64,000 bases of DNA from Polytrichum commune (taxonomy: Eukaryota > Streptophyta > Polytrichopsida > Polytrichales > Polytrichaceae). Positions 1-12,500 of this stretch are shown here, in pieces (position 1 is the stretch's first letter; the number at the start of each line of letters is the position of its first letter). The stretch spans positions 18,788,001 through 18,852,000 of the forward strand of contig OX485803.1 of assembly GCA_950295325.1 (NCBI GenBank), read 5' to 3'. The notes under the pieces are model-generated. The model did not search any database, had not been told where the DNA came from, and saw only the letters and a program-made list of their open reading frames with translations. Made by a program: the position numbers and the translations under genes.

Positions 1-2750
1 ATAACCAGACATGACACCTTGAGATAACTTTGGTGGAAGGCATATTGTAGAGTGCACTCTTATTTTGGTTCTACAAAAGGCCCTATGTTGTTTCAATGTG
101 GTATTCAAAGAGGCTCAACCAACGTAGGAGCGACATGTGGCACAATCCATGAAGGAAGTAATGTTATATTTTCTCAGACAAAGAGTCCTCTAAGATAAGC
201 ATATATAAGCACATTTTAAGCTTTACATCCACTTTGAGGTGTTGATGTGTGTTTTTTGCTTAATTATTTTATGATTGTTTTAAGCAAGCAACTCATTGAT
301 TGATCAAACACACAATATCCACACTTATGTTGAGAACTTAAGATGTTATAACCAAAATTTGAACTCGTAGTCTAATCTCTTCTTTAAAATGTGTATTTAT
401 GGTGCATGTTCACCACACCTAAACACACACCTCTCTAAAACAAGTGTCTAATTATGAAAAAATAGCTAATACATAAGAATACTTTGACAACATGACATGT
501 TATGTGGGTACATGCTATAGAGCACCAATATACACAACTATTGGTTTTCTCAAGCGTCAACTCATCACAAGCACGAGTAAGCCCGACCTTGTCGACTGAC
601 ACATGCCATGTGTGTATGGGGACTTACCAACTAGATTGGGTCATGTTGATTCTCACAATGACGCAGATTCTAGCCTTGAAGTCCATACCCTCCCTTGCCA
701 AATTATAGTCGTCCATTGTACCCCCATTGTTTAAAATTGTGCCATTAGCTATTGGTTCATTTTTAGGTGTCCCAAATATATAAAGATAACATGCTCTTCC
801 CAATGAGCAATGTTATGTAAGGCATGCACACCTTACGGTAATCTTTACCCGATGGAAGTTACATCATTCGTTGCTCATCCAAGTGGAGGACAATTCTAGC
901 AATTATCTTGCAATTTTATATCTACACAAACGATGATTCATTCATAATCTGCAATTTACATTCATGAACATACCACTTATGTCCCATAACATGCAAGAGA
1001 CAACGGATGTCTCGCTGCTTTCAACAACTTGCCATCTGCTCACCTCTCACCCACAGTGTAATTCAAAGATCTTGCCCATGAGTATTGTTATGTAAGGCCC
1101 AGATGCATTACAATTATCTTTACCCGATGGGAGTTCTAGACAATGGAGAACACAATGGTGGTGATGGGGGTGGTGGGGGTGGGAGAAATTATGAGATTTG
1201 GCAAAAATACGAAAAGTAGGAAACATGTGGGGAAAAAGAGAGGCAAGGAGGGAGACCTCACACAATGACATTTTTACCTGGCAAATTAAAGGTGGACCAA
1301 GAAATACAACCAACAAGGATTTTTTTTATAAATAATTTATTTATCCATTAAATTCATACATAAACATTACCTTGATTACAAAAGGATAATATCGAGGTAT
1401 CAAACTTCTAGAGAATTTGAGGTTAACCTTGAGGATTGCAACCTCTCTACAAAAGAAATTACTACGAGGCTACCCGCTAAAGGAAAGGAAAATAGAATCC
1501 TATTGCTTCCATTGATTCTTTACGAAAATCATAAACACTAAAATGTGATAGGAATCTAAGCTTGTGAGTCTACATTCTCGAAACAAAACAATCTATGGGA
1601 TGCACACCTCATGCCCTTCCTCTCATCAAACAAACCAACATTGCGGAGTCAACAATGCATCAAATTGATAAAGGAAAAGGTTGACGGGGTGGAAGAAATG
1701 CAAGGGAGGGAAAATTTGACATTTTGAAGAAGATCAGGGCGAAACGCCCTCCTTGAAATGTGAGCGGAGCGACGAACATCGAGCGAGTGCCAACCAAATC
1801 TCGGAAGGGCGAGCAAGTGAATAAATAACCGGGCTTGGTTAGACACCAACATCACATCCTCGCCATCAGGGGAACGTGGTGGGGCATGAACCTCACGAGC
1901 CAGGGGTTGGGGGCCGGGGGAAGGCATTAATCAGGGGGCGGGGATCAGGTAGGAGTTGGGTAGTGTTCTTTTGTATCATTTTCCTTGTTTTTTCGGGTAA
2001 AGTGAGATGGGGGGTATACAACAGGGAAAAAAATTCTTACCACTTTTTGAAGAGATACCAATATGTGCAATTAGGTTGTCCCACGCTCATTAGTCAACAT
2101 TCTACAAAATTTCGCTTGTTTATTAACATAACAACAAACTACAAGAATTATTTTAAACTACGGTTTTGATACAAATGCATAAACAAAGTCATAAGTTTTT
2201 GTAATTTGATTTAGGCCAACCTTGATAATTTGCATGGGTACATAGGCACCCCATTCGGGAAGGCAACCGAATTACACATGTGCATGGATGCTACGGGTCC
2301 AAGCTACACCCGTTCTACCTACCTACCAACTTACTAACCTACCAAGGCAGGTGAAGGCAGGATGGTAGGTAGGAAGGACGACAAGGGGGGTAGGAAGAGC
2401 GAGAAAGGGGGGAGGGACCTGCCAGGTGTAAGTGAGCTGCCGTCCCCGCTGGCCATGATGTGGAGGCCACACAGGAGGCCGGACTTCCACTACTTACACA
2501 CTATCACACTGGAATGCAAACACAGGGGACTCCCGAGACGAGCTAAGGAACTAAGTTAAACTAAACAAGAGCTCCTTCATTCGCAGCCTCCTCGGAAGCT
2601 AGCCTGCCCGCCTACCTTTTTAGCTTCCAAACTACCTTGAGTATGCACTAATTTCAAAAGCTCTGGCCAGCTGCGAAGACGACACACATACACGAGAAAC
2701 GAAACATATCATCGTCAAAAGGGACTCGGCATTGCATTCGAGCTGCTTCG
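1..2750. other. Intergenic region, no gene recognised
   Basis: I found no convincing protein gene here. The short open frames are unrelated to any family I know and have no splice-compatible neighbours. Visible structure: a diverged direct repeat of about 66 bp (795-860 and 1071-1135), an AT-rich stretch near 1320-1345, a minus-strand open frame at 1649-1927 of unknown meaning, and a small CTACCTACC/GGTAGGTAGG inverted motif (about 2316-2371). Base composition becomes more GC-rich after about 2250, consistent with approach to the promoter of the VPS13 gene. Confidence 0.5.
795..1135. repeat. Diverged direct repeat pair (about 66 bp units)
   Basis: Positions 795-860 and 1071-1135 share a recognisable string. 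Both begin with a CTTNCCCA-ATGAG-like motif, continue with GTTATGTAAGGC and end with ATCTTTACCCGATGG-AGTT. The units lie in the same orientation about 275 bp apart. The origin is unknown; they could be remnants of a repeated element or a local duplication. Confidence 0.6.
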
Positions 2751-3423
2751 CATCAAACCCTAACTCCTGCGCTTGGTGTCAGTAGGTGTGCAAATCCGAT
2801 TGCATGTCGGATCTCTCGTTCTCTCGCGGTTCGTGTCCGGGAGATTTGGGAGCGTGCGGTGATGAAATTCGTCGGGGTTTGAGGCCGGAATCGGATTGCG
2901 AACCGCAGGGTGCTGTTTGGGGATGAGAGTGTTTTGTGCGTTGTAGATGTCCTAATTTGGCGGTTCAGTGAGGAGGTCGGATCTTTGGGGAGTGTTTCCG
3001 GAGTTTGGGGTTTGGATGGAACAGGGGAGGGGGGTGTCCGTGAGGGAAGAAGGATGTGCGCGGTGATGGGGTAGGTGGATGGTGATAGGGGGTGGGATGA
3101 CCGGCAATGGAGACGATGGACAGGTGACGAGGAGGAGGATCTGATTGCGCAGCGGTGGTGGTGAAATAAAGAATGAGGAATGGGATTCCTACTATAAATA
3201 ATAAGATGCAGGAGCATGATGACGGAACATGTGGATGGGAATCTTGGGGTGATGAATTTCGTGGAGAGCAATTCAGTGGAGTAGTTAGTGGGTCTTAACT
3301 AGGAGGAAGGCTCTGCGTCGAGGCTTAGATTGTGGAAATGTATCAAGCTGGGATGGTGGAGGACAGTCTTCTTGGCGTTTCAAGAATTTGATACACAGGG
3401 AGGAAATAGAGGAATTCGTCAAG
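2751..3423 (+). promoter_or_regulatory. Presumed promoter and 5' leader of VPS13
   Basis: This GC-richer block lies directly upstream of the VPS13 start codon at 3424. The transcription start cannot be placed from sequence alone. Within it an upstream ATG at 3338 opens a 17-codon frame. The long minus-strand open frame at 2753-3271 is low-complexity Ser/Pro/Thr/Arg and is best read as an artefact of this composition. Confidence 0.4.
3338..3391 (+). promoter_or_regulatory. Upstream ORF (17 codons) ahead of VPS13
   Basis: ATG at 3338 is followed by 17 sense codons (peptide MYQAGMVEDSLLGVSRI) and a TGA at 3389-3391, 32 nt before the VPS13 ATG at 3424. If transcription begins upstream of 3338, ribosomes would meet this ATG first, so it could lower translation of the main frame. 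Whether it lies in the mRNA is not known. Confidence 0.4.
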
Positions 3424-6400
3424 ATGTTCGAGGCTCACGTATGTGTTTTTTTTTCTTTCTTGTTTTTTTTTCTTTTGTCTCTTTTGAACCCTCAAGCTCC
3501 AGTAATCTCACTCCCGTCAAATTTTCTCTTCTCCCTGGCAATATTATTACTCCCGGACTCATGCAGATTTGTGCGACGTCGCATTTATTCACCTCTCGGA
3601 GCTGATTGAGTTATTGGGTTATTTACCAACTGCTCCGTTCAGTGCAATGCTGTGCATGAATTTTTTATCGTCTGTTCTTATAGTCTGGTGCTCTCCGATG
3701 TGGAAAGAAAACATTTGAAGGACCCTTTAACTTCAAAGTTGTTAATTCTACATTTCATTCACCAATTGTCTCCTGAAAAATCTTCATCTGGCAGGTTGAT
3801 TGGTAATTTACACAGTTTGTGTGTGCCTGACCATCCACAGAGTGGTCATGTTAGCTGAGCAAACTTATGGGTGATGGGGTGATTATGAATCCAGAATAAG
3901 GTTGTTATGAATGATTAAGGAGGCGAATTACGAATGTTTTCTATAGGTCAAATTCATAGTAGGACGAACGGAGATCAATTGATTGCTAGATCCCTAATGG
4001 GGTCATTTTTGTCTTTTGAGAATTATGCTCTAGCCCGATCAAGAGAATATTAAAGATTCCCAATGACCAGATGAGAGGAGAATGTAACTGCTCACATTCT
4101 TTCACGAGAAGATACCCTAAGAGTTAGTTGCATGCACTCCTCCAGATTTTCAGCTTATCTCATTTAGTCATGGGCGGTATAGTCTAAGAATAGTTTGGTT
4201 GGTGTTAAATATGTGGGATGGAAGTTGTGTGCTCTGTGTATGTGAGCATAGAGATTACTCGATTCGCACCAGGATATTGAAGAATATATTGAGGTGTCAG
4301 TACTCTTTTGAGCGTCTCTAGATTGAATTATAGGATTTAGTAGTCTTCAGCCGGAGGGTTGGTAGCAAGTAGCAATAGGATTCTGAATATAAGAAAGCTT
4401 GGAACATTAATTACCATACGAGCCAGCATTGGAGTGATGATGATTATCAATGATACAGCAGGGAGTTTCAATCTCTTCTGTCTTAGTACCTAATTGGTAA
4501 TAAAACCATTCAGTGAGCTCACACTTCAGCGAGTTGGCACTTTAGCTCATGACGGTCTTGTGAAAGTCTGCAGTTTTATGGTTGACGAGATTGGAACCTC
4601 CGAGACTTATGGAAGATGATTTGCATCTGAGATGAATTGTGTCTAGGAAAGAGCTTCAAACCTCGAGGAGTGAATCTTTTGTTGCAAATTCTTGTTATTG
4701 TTGTTCCTGGAAAGTCTTGTGCCTGGGTTGAAAGTTCATGAAATTATTCCTCACCCCTTTTGCAACTAATTGCAAGTTAGTTCCTGTAGTCTAGTACTTC
4801 TCATTTTTGTGCCTGATATTTTGTTTTCCCAAATACTTAAATCTACAGTTATTTTTTCTCTATTCAGTTGCATGTTTTCATACTGCCATTAGTGACATGC
4901 TTTCTCTGAACAAGTTGAGATGGATCTCAATGAAAGTCTCATTCTCTATGTCTCAGTTCAATGTAAATTTTTAGCACACATTATGTGAGGAATAAGTGCA
5001 AGCTAGGAACAACAATAACCAAAAGACTTTGCAACAAGGACCTCACACTTGGGTTTTTCATTAGAATTTAAGGCCAAGGAGACTTGTTCTCTTAAATGAC
5101 ACACTTGTTAGTCTCTAACTTTTTTGGGGGTGATCTTGGGGCCAATTGAGGCGGTTAAAGCGCAGCTATTCTCCCAAAATTTCTTAGTCTCAACTTATAG
5201 TGTATTGTGACCTTTACATTGGTTTACGTCTCCCAATCTAAATTATGGTCGATGTGACAAAATGCTAATCTCTACAAAAGGAAAATTCATAGAAACAAAG
5301 ACACGGGAATTACAATTGTTGCAAAGTAAGTAGACACCTGGCCTGACAATTGAGGAATGCTAGCTTTGGCTATGCTTACTGGTCAATTCTTAAACAGGTA
5401 GAGTTTCTCATCATGAGTTTGTACACTTCAAACTAGTTCAATTGCTGGTTTTTAAATTGCATGACAATTTTCTGACATAGTGCACTGGCATTCGTTTATA
5501 GGTCTTACATCTCCTCCGGCTATATCTTGGAGAATATGTGCGTGGTCTTTCTGTGGAGGCACTGAAAATCAGTGTCTGGAAAGGTTAAGATTGCTCTGTC
5601 TATACCCTTGTTTCTTGTTTAGAAGTCTTTGACTACTATTAACAACATGTTTGAGTACAGTTTGTACATTGAGAATGAATTTAAGTTTTTCCTGACCTTT
5701 TCTGCACAGTACTAGGCTATTTTACTAAATCAGATTGTATGCTATACTATCATTTGTAATGCCACTCTTGTTGAGGCAGCATAGGCAAATTTGAATTGTA
5801 TCACAGTTTGCTGCATATGCCATAGTTGTGGTCCCTAAAATTAAAAACACTTTTCAGTGAATAGCCATGACATTAACAAGCACATTCCAGTGGATCTTAG
5901 GATTTGCTATGCTGTGAGCTCTTGTTTTTCTGTTTCTTCCTCTCCTGTTGCACATGAGTAACTTTGTTCTTAATTAGTTGGAAAAATCTCTTACATGCAA
6001 TTCTCATAGCATTCAATTTATTTATTCTCATAGAATTCTTATGGCATTCAATCTTTTAACTTGGAATTTGCCGATGCCAATTGTACAGGAGATGTTGTCT
6101 TGAAAGATTTGCAACTCAAGGCAGAGGCATTGAATGCTCTGAAGCTTCCCATCACAGTGAAAGCTGGATTCCTTGGTTCAGTCACATTGAAGGTACACTA
6201 CCACCATTAAAGCTGTCATTACTACAATGGTTTTAAGTCATCAATAAGGACCTGCAAAACTTATGTAGCTCTGGTTGTACAGTTTGTTCACGAGCAACTT
6301 TAATTAGGGATCTTTGGCACACTCATGTTGAGGAGGTCTGGGTGCATGCAGGTTCCCTGGAATCGGCTGGGAAAAGACCCAGTTATTGTGCTTTTAGACC

Positions 6401-9400
6401 GCATTTTTATACTTGCCGAGCCTCTTCGAGATGATAGGTCCTTCACGGTAAGCACTGTCACAATCAACAGATTGCTTTAGTACTTTTATTGTGCAAGATG
6501 AAAATTGTATTTAGTCTAGTTTATAGACTATCACATGTTAGCTGCTCATCTGTAGAAATCATGAAATTTTCCTTAACACATACCTGTCTTCATATTGTAC
6601 AAATTCCTGTCACTCATGGAGGTGTTAGTGGACATGTTTCTTTCTCTCTAACTTTATCAATGCAGTCATGAGTTTGTTATTGTCCTATTGAAGAAAGATG
6701 GAGGGTCTTCAAATGTCATAATTGCATTGAACACTTTTTGGCTCGTGATGAATAGCACAGTCCCTCGTATTTATGTGCAAATGTTGTATGCTGGAGTTGT
6801 GTGATTCATCGCTTACAAGAGTTGGGGGAGGATGATTTCATAATCTCAGAAGGAGGACAAGGATAAGTGGTTTGAGGCAAAAAGACACAAATGTGAGGTA
6901 AGGGGATCAATGAACTAAAATCACATCTTTGAATGTGTTCAACTTTGCCTTATACTTCACTTCAGAGGTTGCTTGTAACCTGTTGTTTGAGCTGTAATTG
7001 TTCATGTAGTTAGACTCAGGTGTTCATATTTCATACTTTTCAGTGATCTTGGTGGCACCCTCAGTTTAAGCTATCGGAGTACCTATGCTGGCTGCTACTG
7101 ACATATCAGCAGCTGTCAGTCTAACAGTCTTGTACTAGATATTTTATGGCATGTCATTTCTGAGCAACCTACACAAATTCATGTGATAAAGTGGGCTTAT
7201 TGTTGTCCTTGACAGGAGGGCGAGTTGGCCATGCTCGCAGCAAAGGACCACAAGACAGCTGGTCCTCAAGAACCTGTATGTCATATTTCTTGTTTATTCC
7301 CTTGTTTCTGTCTACCGATTGCAACCATAAAAACACAGAATATATGAATTGGACTTCTGAAGGATGATTGAGAGGATGGGCGAAAATCATGGGTTCAACT
7401 TCTTCTTATGTACTTCTTTGTATGACCATCTTAATTAGTTGGAATGTTGATTTATTGGATTCATGAATGCAGAGCTGGCTGAAAGACATGTTCTTGTTTG
7501 GGAAGGCTGTGCCTGAAAGTTTACCTCTCAAATTTTGCAGGAAACAAACTCAAATACCTGGTTTAGCTCGTTAATTGCAACTATTGTTGGCAATCTGAAG
7601 ATTTCAATTACCAATCTGCACATTCGCTATGAGGATACTGTGAGGTAAATTCTACTTTGCAGTTGTATTTGTGTCACTGTTGCCAAGTGCTTTTTGTGAT
7701 GAGCATTGTTGCCAAGTCAATTTATTGTAACTTCTGTTGTGATGCTGAAAACTGCTTGTCCAACTGCCATAGTCCTTGTGACTCTGTTGCTACAGTCAGT
7801 TTTGCAACTTGTGCATGTCTTGTTTGGTGAGCCAAATTGCAGATATATTTCCGGTGAGTTGCTTAAATGCAAAAGCAGTTACCTTGAGTGTAGAAGGAAG
7901 CAGGAGAAATGTGGGTGGATAGAGGATTTGCTGCTTCTACATATTTGGATGTTTAGTTTAGGATGAAGCTGAAGTTGAAGTTGAATGGTTGAGGACCGTG
8001 CAGTAATCTGGGCCACCCATTTTGTTCTGGAGTTACATTGTCAACCCTAGCAGCAGTTACGATTGATGAAGCTGGGAATGAAACGTTTGTCACGAGTGGA
8101 GCTCTGGAAAGACTTCGCAAGGTCAGTGCAGAAGCAAACTGGTCTGAGTTGATTTGTGCACAGCCTACAATGTCTCTACCTTGCCATCCAGAAGCTTTAC
8201 TTTTTGTTGTTCAATGATTCCAGGATCCTGATTTGTTCAACAGTGAAACTACAGTTTTGGAAGTTTTAATATTAGAGAGAAAATAATTGATCTGTACCAT
8301 ATGTACTGATGTTGTTTTGTTTATCCAAATGGAACTGAGCACGGGACAGTATGTGCTTTCACCTCTTAGGTTAAAAATCACTGAATGTTTCAAGAATCCA
8401 AGCAGCCCTGATTCTTTGTCTGCAACGAAGTGAATCTTGTGCCTGTTAAATCGAACATAGCAAAATGTAACTTACTCATGTTAATTCTGCAGTCTTTGCA
8501 CTTGGAGCGTCTGGCTGTCTATCATGATTCAGGTAGCACGTCTTGGGAGTTGGAGAAAGCATGGGAAGACATGACTCCAGAGGAATGGGGCGAGGTTCAT
8601 TCCTCAAATCATATTCTTTTTTGTTCAGCGTATTGGGTGCTTTTTGTTGATATATAATGTTTTGATGTCCAATGACATTGCTCATCTAAAAAATATTCTT
8701 TTTTCAATGATTGCCATCTGTGTTTGGTATGCCATCGAACTAAAAAGTACAGTACAGAGAAGTATGAACCTGCCCATCAGCTTGCTTTGAAAGTATAGCC
8801 ATATAGGAGGAGTTGTTGTGTTGAAGCAGCTATTATTGCTTGCGTGGAGTTTATAGATGGCAATAGTGTATATGTCTGTTAGTTCTTTGGCATAACCAGT
8901 GCACAAGGATTGTAGGAAAAGTTGTGTGTTCTCAGGAATGGCAAAACTATATAAATATTCTGTGAGCTTGCAGATTGAAATATATCAAGGATTTGTCTAT
9001 TTAAATCTTTCAGCATAAGGTTGTCAGGACACAAAATTGGAACATATATTCATCGTGTAGGTGTTTCAATACTATGAATAAAATAATAATAATGTATTAA
9101 TTTCATAGAGAGCATTGGAGTCTGGAATTGCATGAAATCAAATGATTGACATGTACAGTAGTTAATCTCAGACTATCATTTTGTCTTAGGCTAAAGGTTA
9201 TGGGTCTGGCTAAATGTATGTAAAATATTTGTACCCTTTGGATCTGTGTATTATGCAACTTTAAGGATGACAAGTAGATTGTGATACTTTTCAGTCATAT
9301 ACCTGGAGTACCTCCAACTATGGTTGATACACAATCGTCCACAATGTTGTACTAATTGGGAATTGTCTCAACAGGTGTTTATGGAGGGCATTGTTAAGGA

Positions 9401-9575
9401 TCCTTCACCAGAGGAGCCTTTGTCCAAGTGGGCTACTGGTCGTCAATACTTGTTGCATCCAGTAGGTGGACTCATGACTTATAACCGACGTGGAAAACGA
9501 GAAAAGAGGAACCCCGATGTCCCCTTTCAAGAAGCCACACTTGTGCTTGAGCCAGTCTCTTTAACAGTGTCAGAG
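3424..9575 (+). other. VPS13: VPS13 exons 1-10: chorein N-terminal region (residues 1-310)
   Basis: Exons: 3424-3438, 5502-5583, 6089-6192, 6352-6447, 6850-6897, 7216-7275, 7541-7644, 8004-8121, 8493-8594, 9375-9575. Together they encode the conserved chorein cap: YLGEYVRGLSVEALKISVWK, then DVVLKDLQLKAEAL, VPWNRLGKDPVIVLLDRIF, and the ISITNLHIRYED motif in exon 7. In the family this end caps the lipid groove and faces the donor membrane, usually the ER. Exons 5 and 6 (16 and 20 codons) carry a charged, probably helical insert. Confidence 0.95.
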
Positions 9576-12500
9576 GTATCAGATCCTGCAACCAATTACA
9601 GTTGCAATCTATTCTTTGATGACCGTGCAAGAAGATGAGGATGTTTCTAAATTGCTCCTCCAGTTTGCTACTTTTATTTTGATTTGTTTGATTTTTTGTT
9701 TTTGTTTCAGGAATCTTGTTTGTTTGTCCTCCTTCACTTGTATAATATCTGTAACACAACCTATATGAAGATCTATATGACTCTGTTTTGTAATTAACAT
9801 GTTATTAAATTGAGCGCTCTGCAGGCACAATATTGTGATGGTATGAAGCTCCTAGAAGGAGTGTCAACATATCGGAATCGCCTACAATATAGCCAATTTC
9901 GTCCTCAAGTGTCTGTTTCAGAGGATACACGTGCTTGGTGGCTTTATGGTTGTCAAGCTGTTTTGCAACAACATTCCAGAGTGTGGTTGGTGATCTGTAT
10001 ATCAAACCCTGTTCTTCAGTCAGATATTTGGTGGTTGGTAGTTGAGATTATGTATTTTGCAGTGCATATCTCTACATAGATGTGATGACAAAGAGTTGAT
10101 GTAAATGATGCAGTTTTAATTGATATTCAATAAGATTACTTATCCTGTACAGAGGTTAATGAGTCAAGAATTCTGATGCCTTTGCCTGGGAGCAAAATTG
10201 TTGCTCATATTGTAAATGAGTTAAGTCAGGCCTTAATCTTAATTGGGAAGCTTGATATTGGTGCCAGGTATCGACTCCAATGGTCAAATATAGCAGAATC
10301 ATGTCGTATGAGGCGCAAGTATGTGCAATTATATGCAAGTTGCTTGCATCAAAGTTTCAAAGTTGACAATCAAGAAATTAAAGACATGGAGAAGGATCTT
10401 GATCTTGAAGTGATCCTACTTTGGAGGTCTGCCCATCTACTTTGAATATTCCTACCTTTGTTTATACTATGTAGAATGCAGTTTGGAAGGTATCTTGTAT
10501 TTGTATGAAGTTGTTTTTACAAATGATATATGCAGCTACTACATTCTTGACAAGCCCATCAACTAATGCAAGATGTCTAGGCTAATTCAGCCCCTAAATG
10601 CCCATTTTGTTTTTGGAAAACTGAGATGGTCTTTGATAAAGGGTTTGAAATGTGGGTCCAAAAGAACTATTGTGCTAATATATCTGAGTAGGATATCTAT
10701 ATGGTTGAAATCCTTTGTAAGCATTTTAAATTGGATGAAAACACAAAACAATCATATTGCATTCCATTCATTTTTTATGGAAATCTGACAGGATACAAAA
10801 TTGTATATCACCAATTCTACACAATGCAAATGGAAGCCATGCTTTTACACCTACACACTCCTCATTAGAATTTGGTTCACCAAATGGAGAATTCTGCTAC
10901 CTATCTATCTATCTATCATATTTTGAGCAAGTGCATGGTTCAGAAGAATGACTTTAATCATTCAGATCATAACACCATATTTCATTTCATCAGTGGAGAG
11001 TCCCAATGTGGGACTCTTAAGGGGCTTTGAGGACTGATGGAGTCCTGAACTAGAGAAGGTAGGTAAATATCACTGTTTTCAAATATCCAATTATATATGA
11101 GAATTTAGTGACTGAAGGTAAATCCAATTTGCAACTTATCGCTGCCATTCTGTAGGATGATTGATTTGCTGTGTGAACATTCGATTCACTGTCCTGTGCA
11201 GGCTGCTAGCTCATGCAAGGGTTGAAAGCGTGAAATCAAAAGAAGCAGCAGTAGAACGAGAACGCATAAGGAACAGCTCATGGTGGTCATTTGGATGGTA
11301 TGCATTTTTTTATACCATAATAGCTTTTTATTACATACTGTTACCTAACAGTTGAAAGAAATTCCACATGCTTCCACTGTTTTTTTCTGGATCAGCTCAA
11401 ATCATGAGCAAGTTGAAATGTGTCTAAATAGGATGTCATCGTGTAAATGGTTTAGTACGTGATGAAATGAACTCCTCAATCTCAAACATTTCTAGAAAAC
11501 CTATCTTTGCTGTTTTAGTCAAGTTGAAGACTTCCAAATTTATTGACTACTTATTTGAAAGTCGGTTAGAAACCGAATACAGCAGTTTCAGAAGCTATTC
11601 TGGATGATACCCTCATATTATGAATGAAGGCATTCCCAGTGTAGTCAAGATAAGGGCAAATTGACATTATGCTTTACGAGTCATGGTTGTCACTTTTGCA
11701 CATCGTGGAAATATTATCTACAGGGGAACTGTGAACTCAAGCCAGTCTGGCACGCCCCCAACAACTCCTACTGGCCATACTACACCTCCCAAAGATGCAG
11801 ATGCACCTGGGCAACTTACGAAGGAAGAATGGAGCAAAATCAATCAACTATTGAGCTACCAGCCAGGAGAGGATATCCTTAATGCCTCAAAACATGAAGC
11901 GCCGAACATGATGCAGATGTCTTTGGATGTTAACATCAGGCAGGGTTCAGCTCGTGTGTTAGACAGCAACAACATGGAAATATTGTGTGGAACCTTTGAA
12001 AATTTGCAAGTTGGAATACAAGTGTATCCAAAAACATTGGCTTGTGATGGCAAACTCCAGTTTTATGGCCTCTCTGCACCAGAGGGAATGCTTATTGAGG
12101 TATTGTTGTCTCTTAATTTTTGTGAAGATGAATAGTGTCTGCACACCTGAGCTGCAGAAGTTTGTGTGGAGTTCATGCATAAAAAAAAAAAAAACTTCAT
12201 ATCAATAATTTTGAAGTGATTCACTCCAAGCCAGAACACTGTGCCTGTATAAGTACTAATTTGGTATCTTTGGTATGTATTGACCTGATATATATATGTA
12301 GATTCATCTCTTCCTATTGCCTTTTGCATTTGTTGTCGAAAATGGTCTAGGTCTTGGTTGAAGCAGGTAACACATTATCAGAAGGATTTTTGATTAATCT
12401 AGCACTCTCTTCCTCCTTTACAAGCTGACTTGGCTTGGGTTAGTCCCAGTGATGCTTATTGGGTTTGAATGGTTTGATCTGGTATGATGCATAGGAATGT

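Noticed and set aside
1649-1927. Minus-strand open frame followed, in the minus direction, by AATAAA and a short A run near 1320-1345
   Set aside because: Could mimic a small gene with a poly(A) site, but the peptide matches nothing and the A run is only about seven bases.
2753-3271. 172-codon minus-strand open frame upstream of VPS13
   Set aside because: Low-complexity Ser/Pro/Thr/Arg composition, no family match, and location in the GC-rich promoter/leader of the plus-strand gene.
10906-10918. CTAT microsatellite in a VPS13 intron
   Set aside because: A short simple repeat without evident function; not reported as a separate feature.
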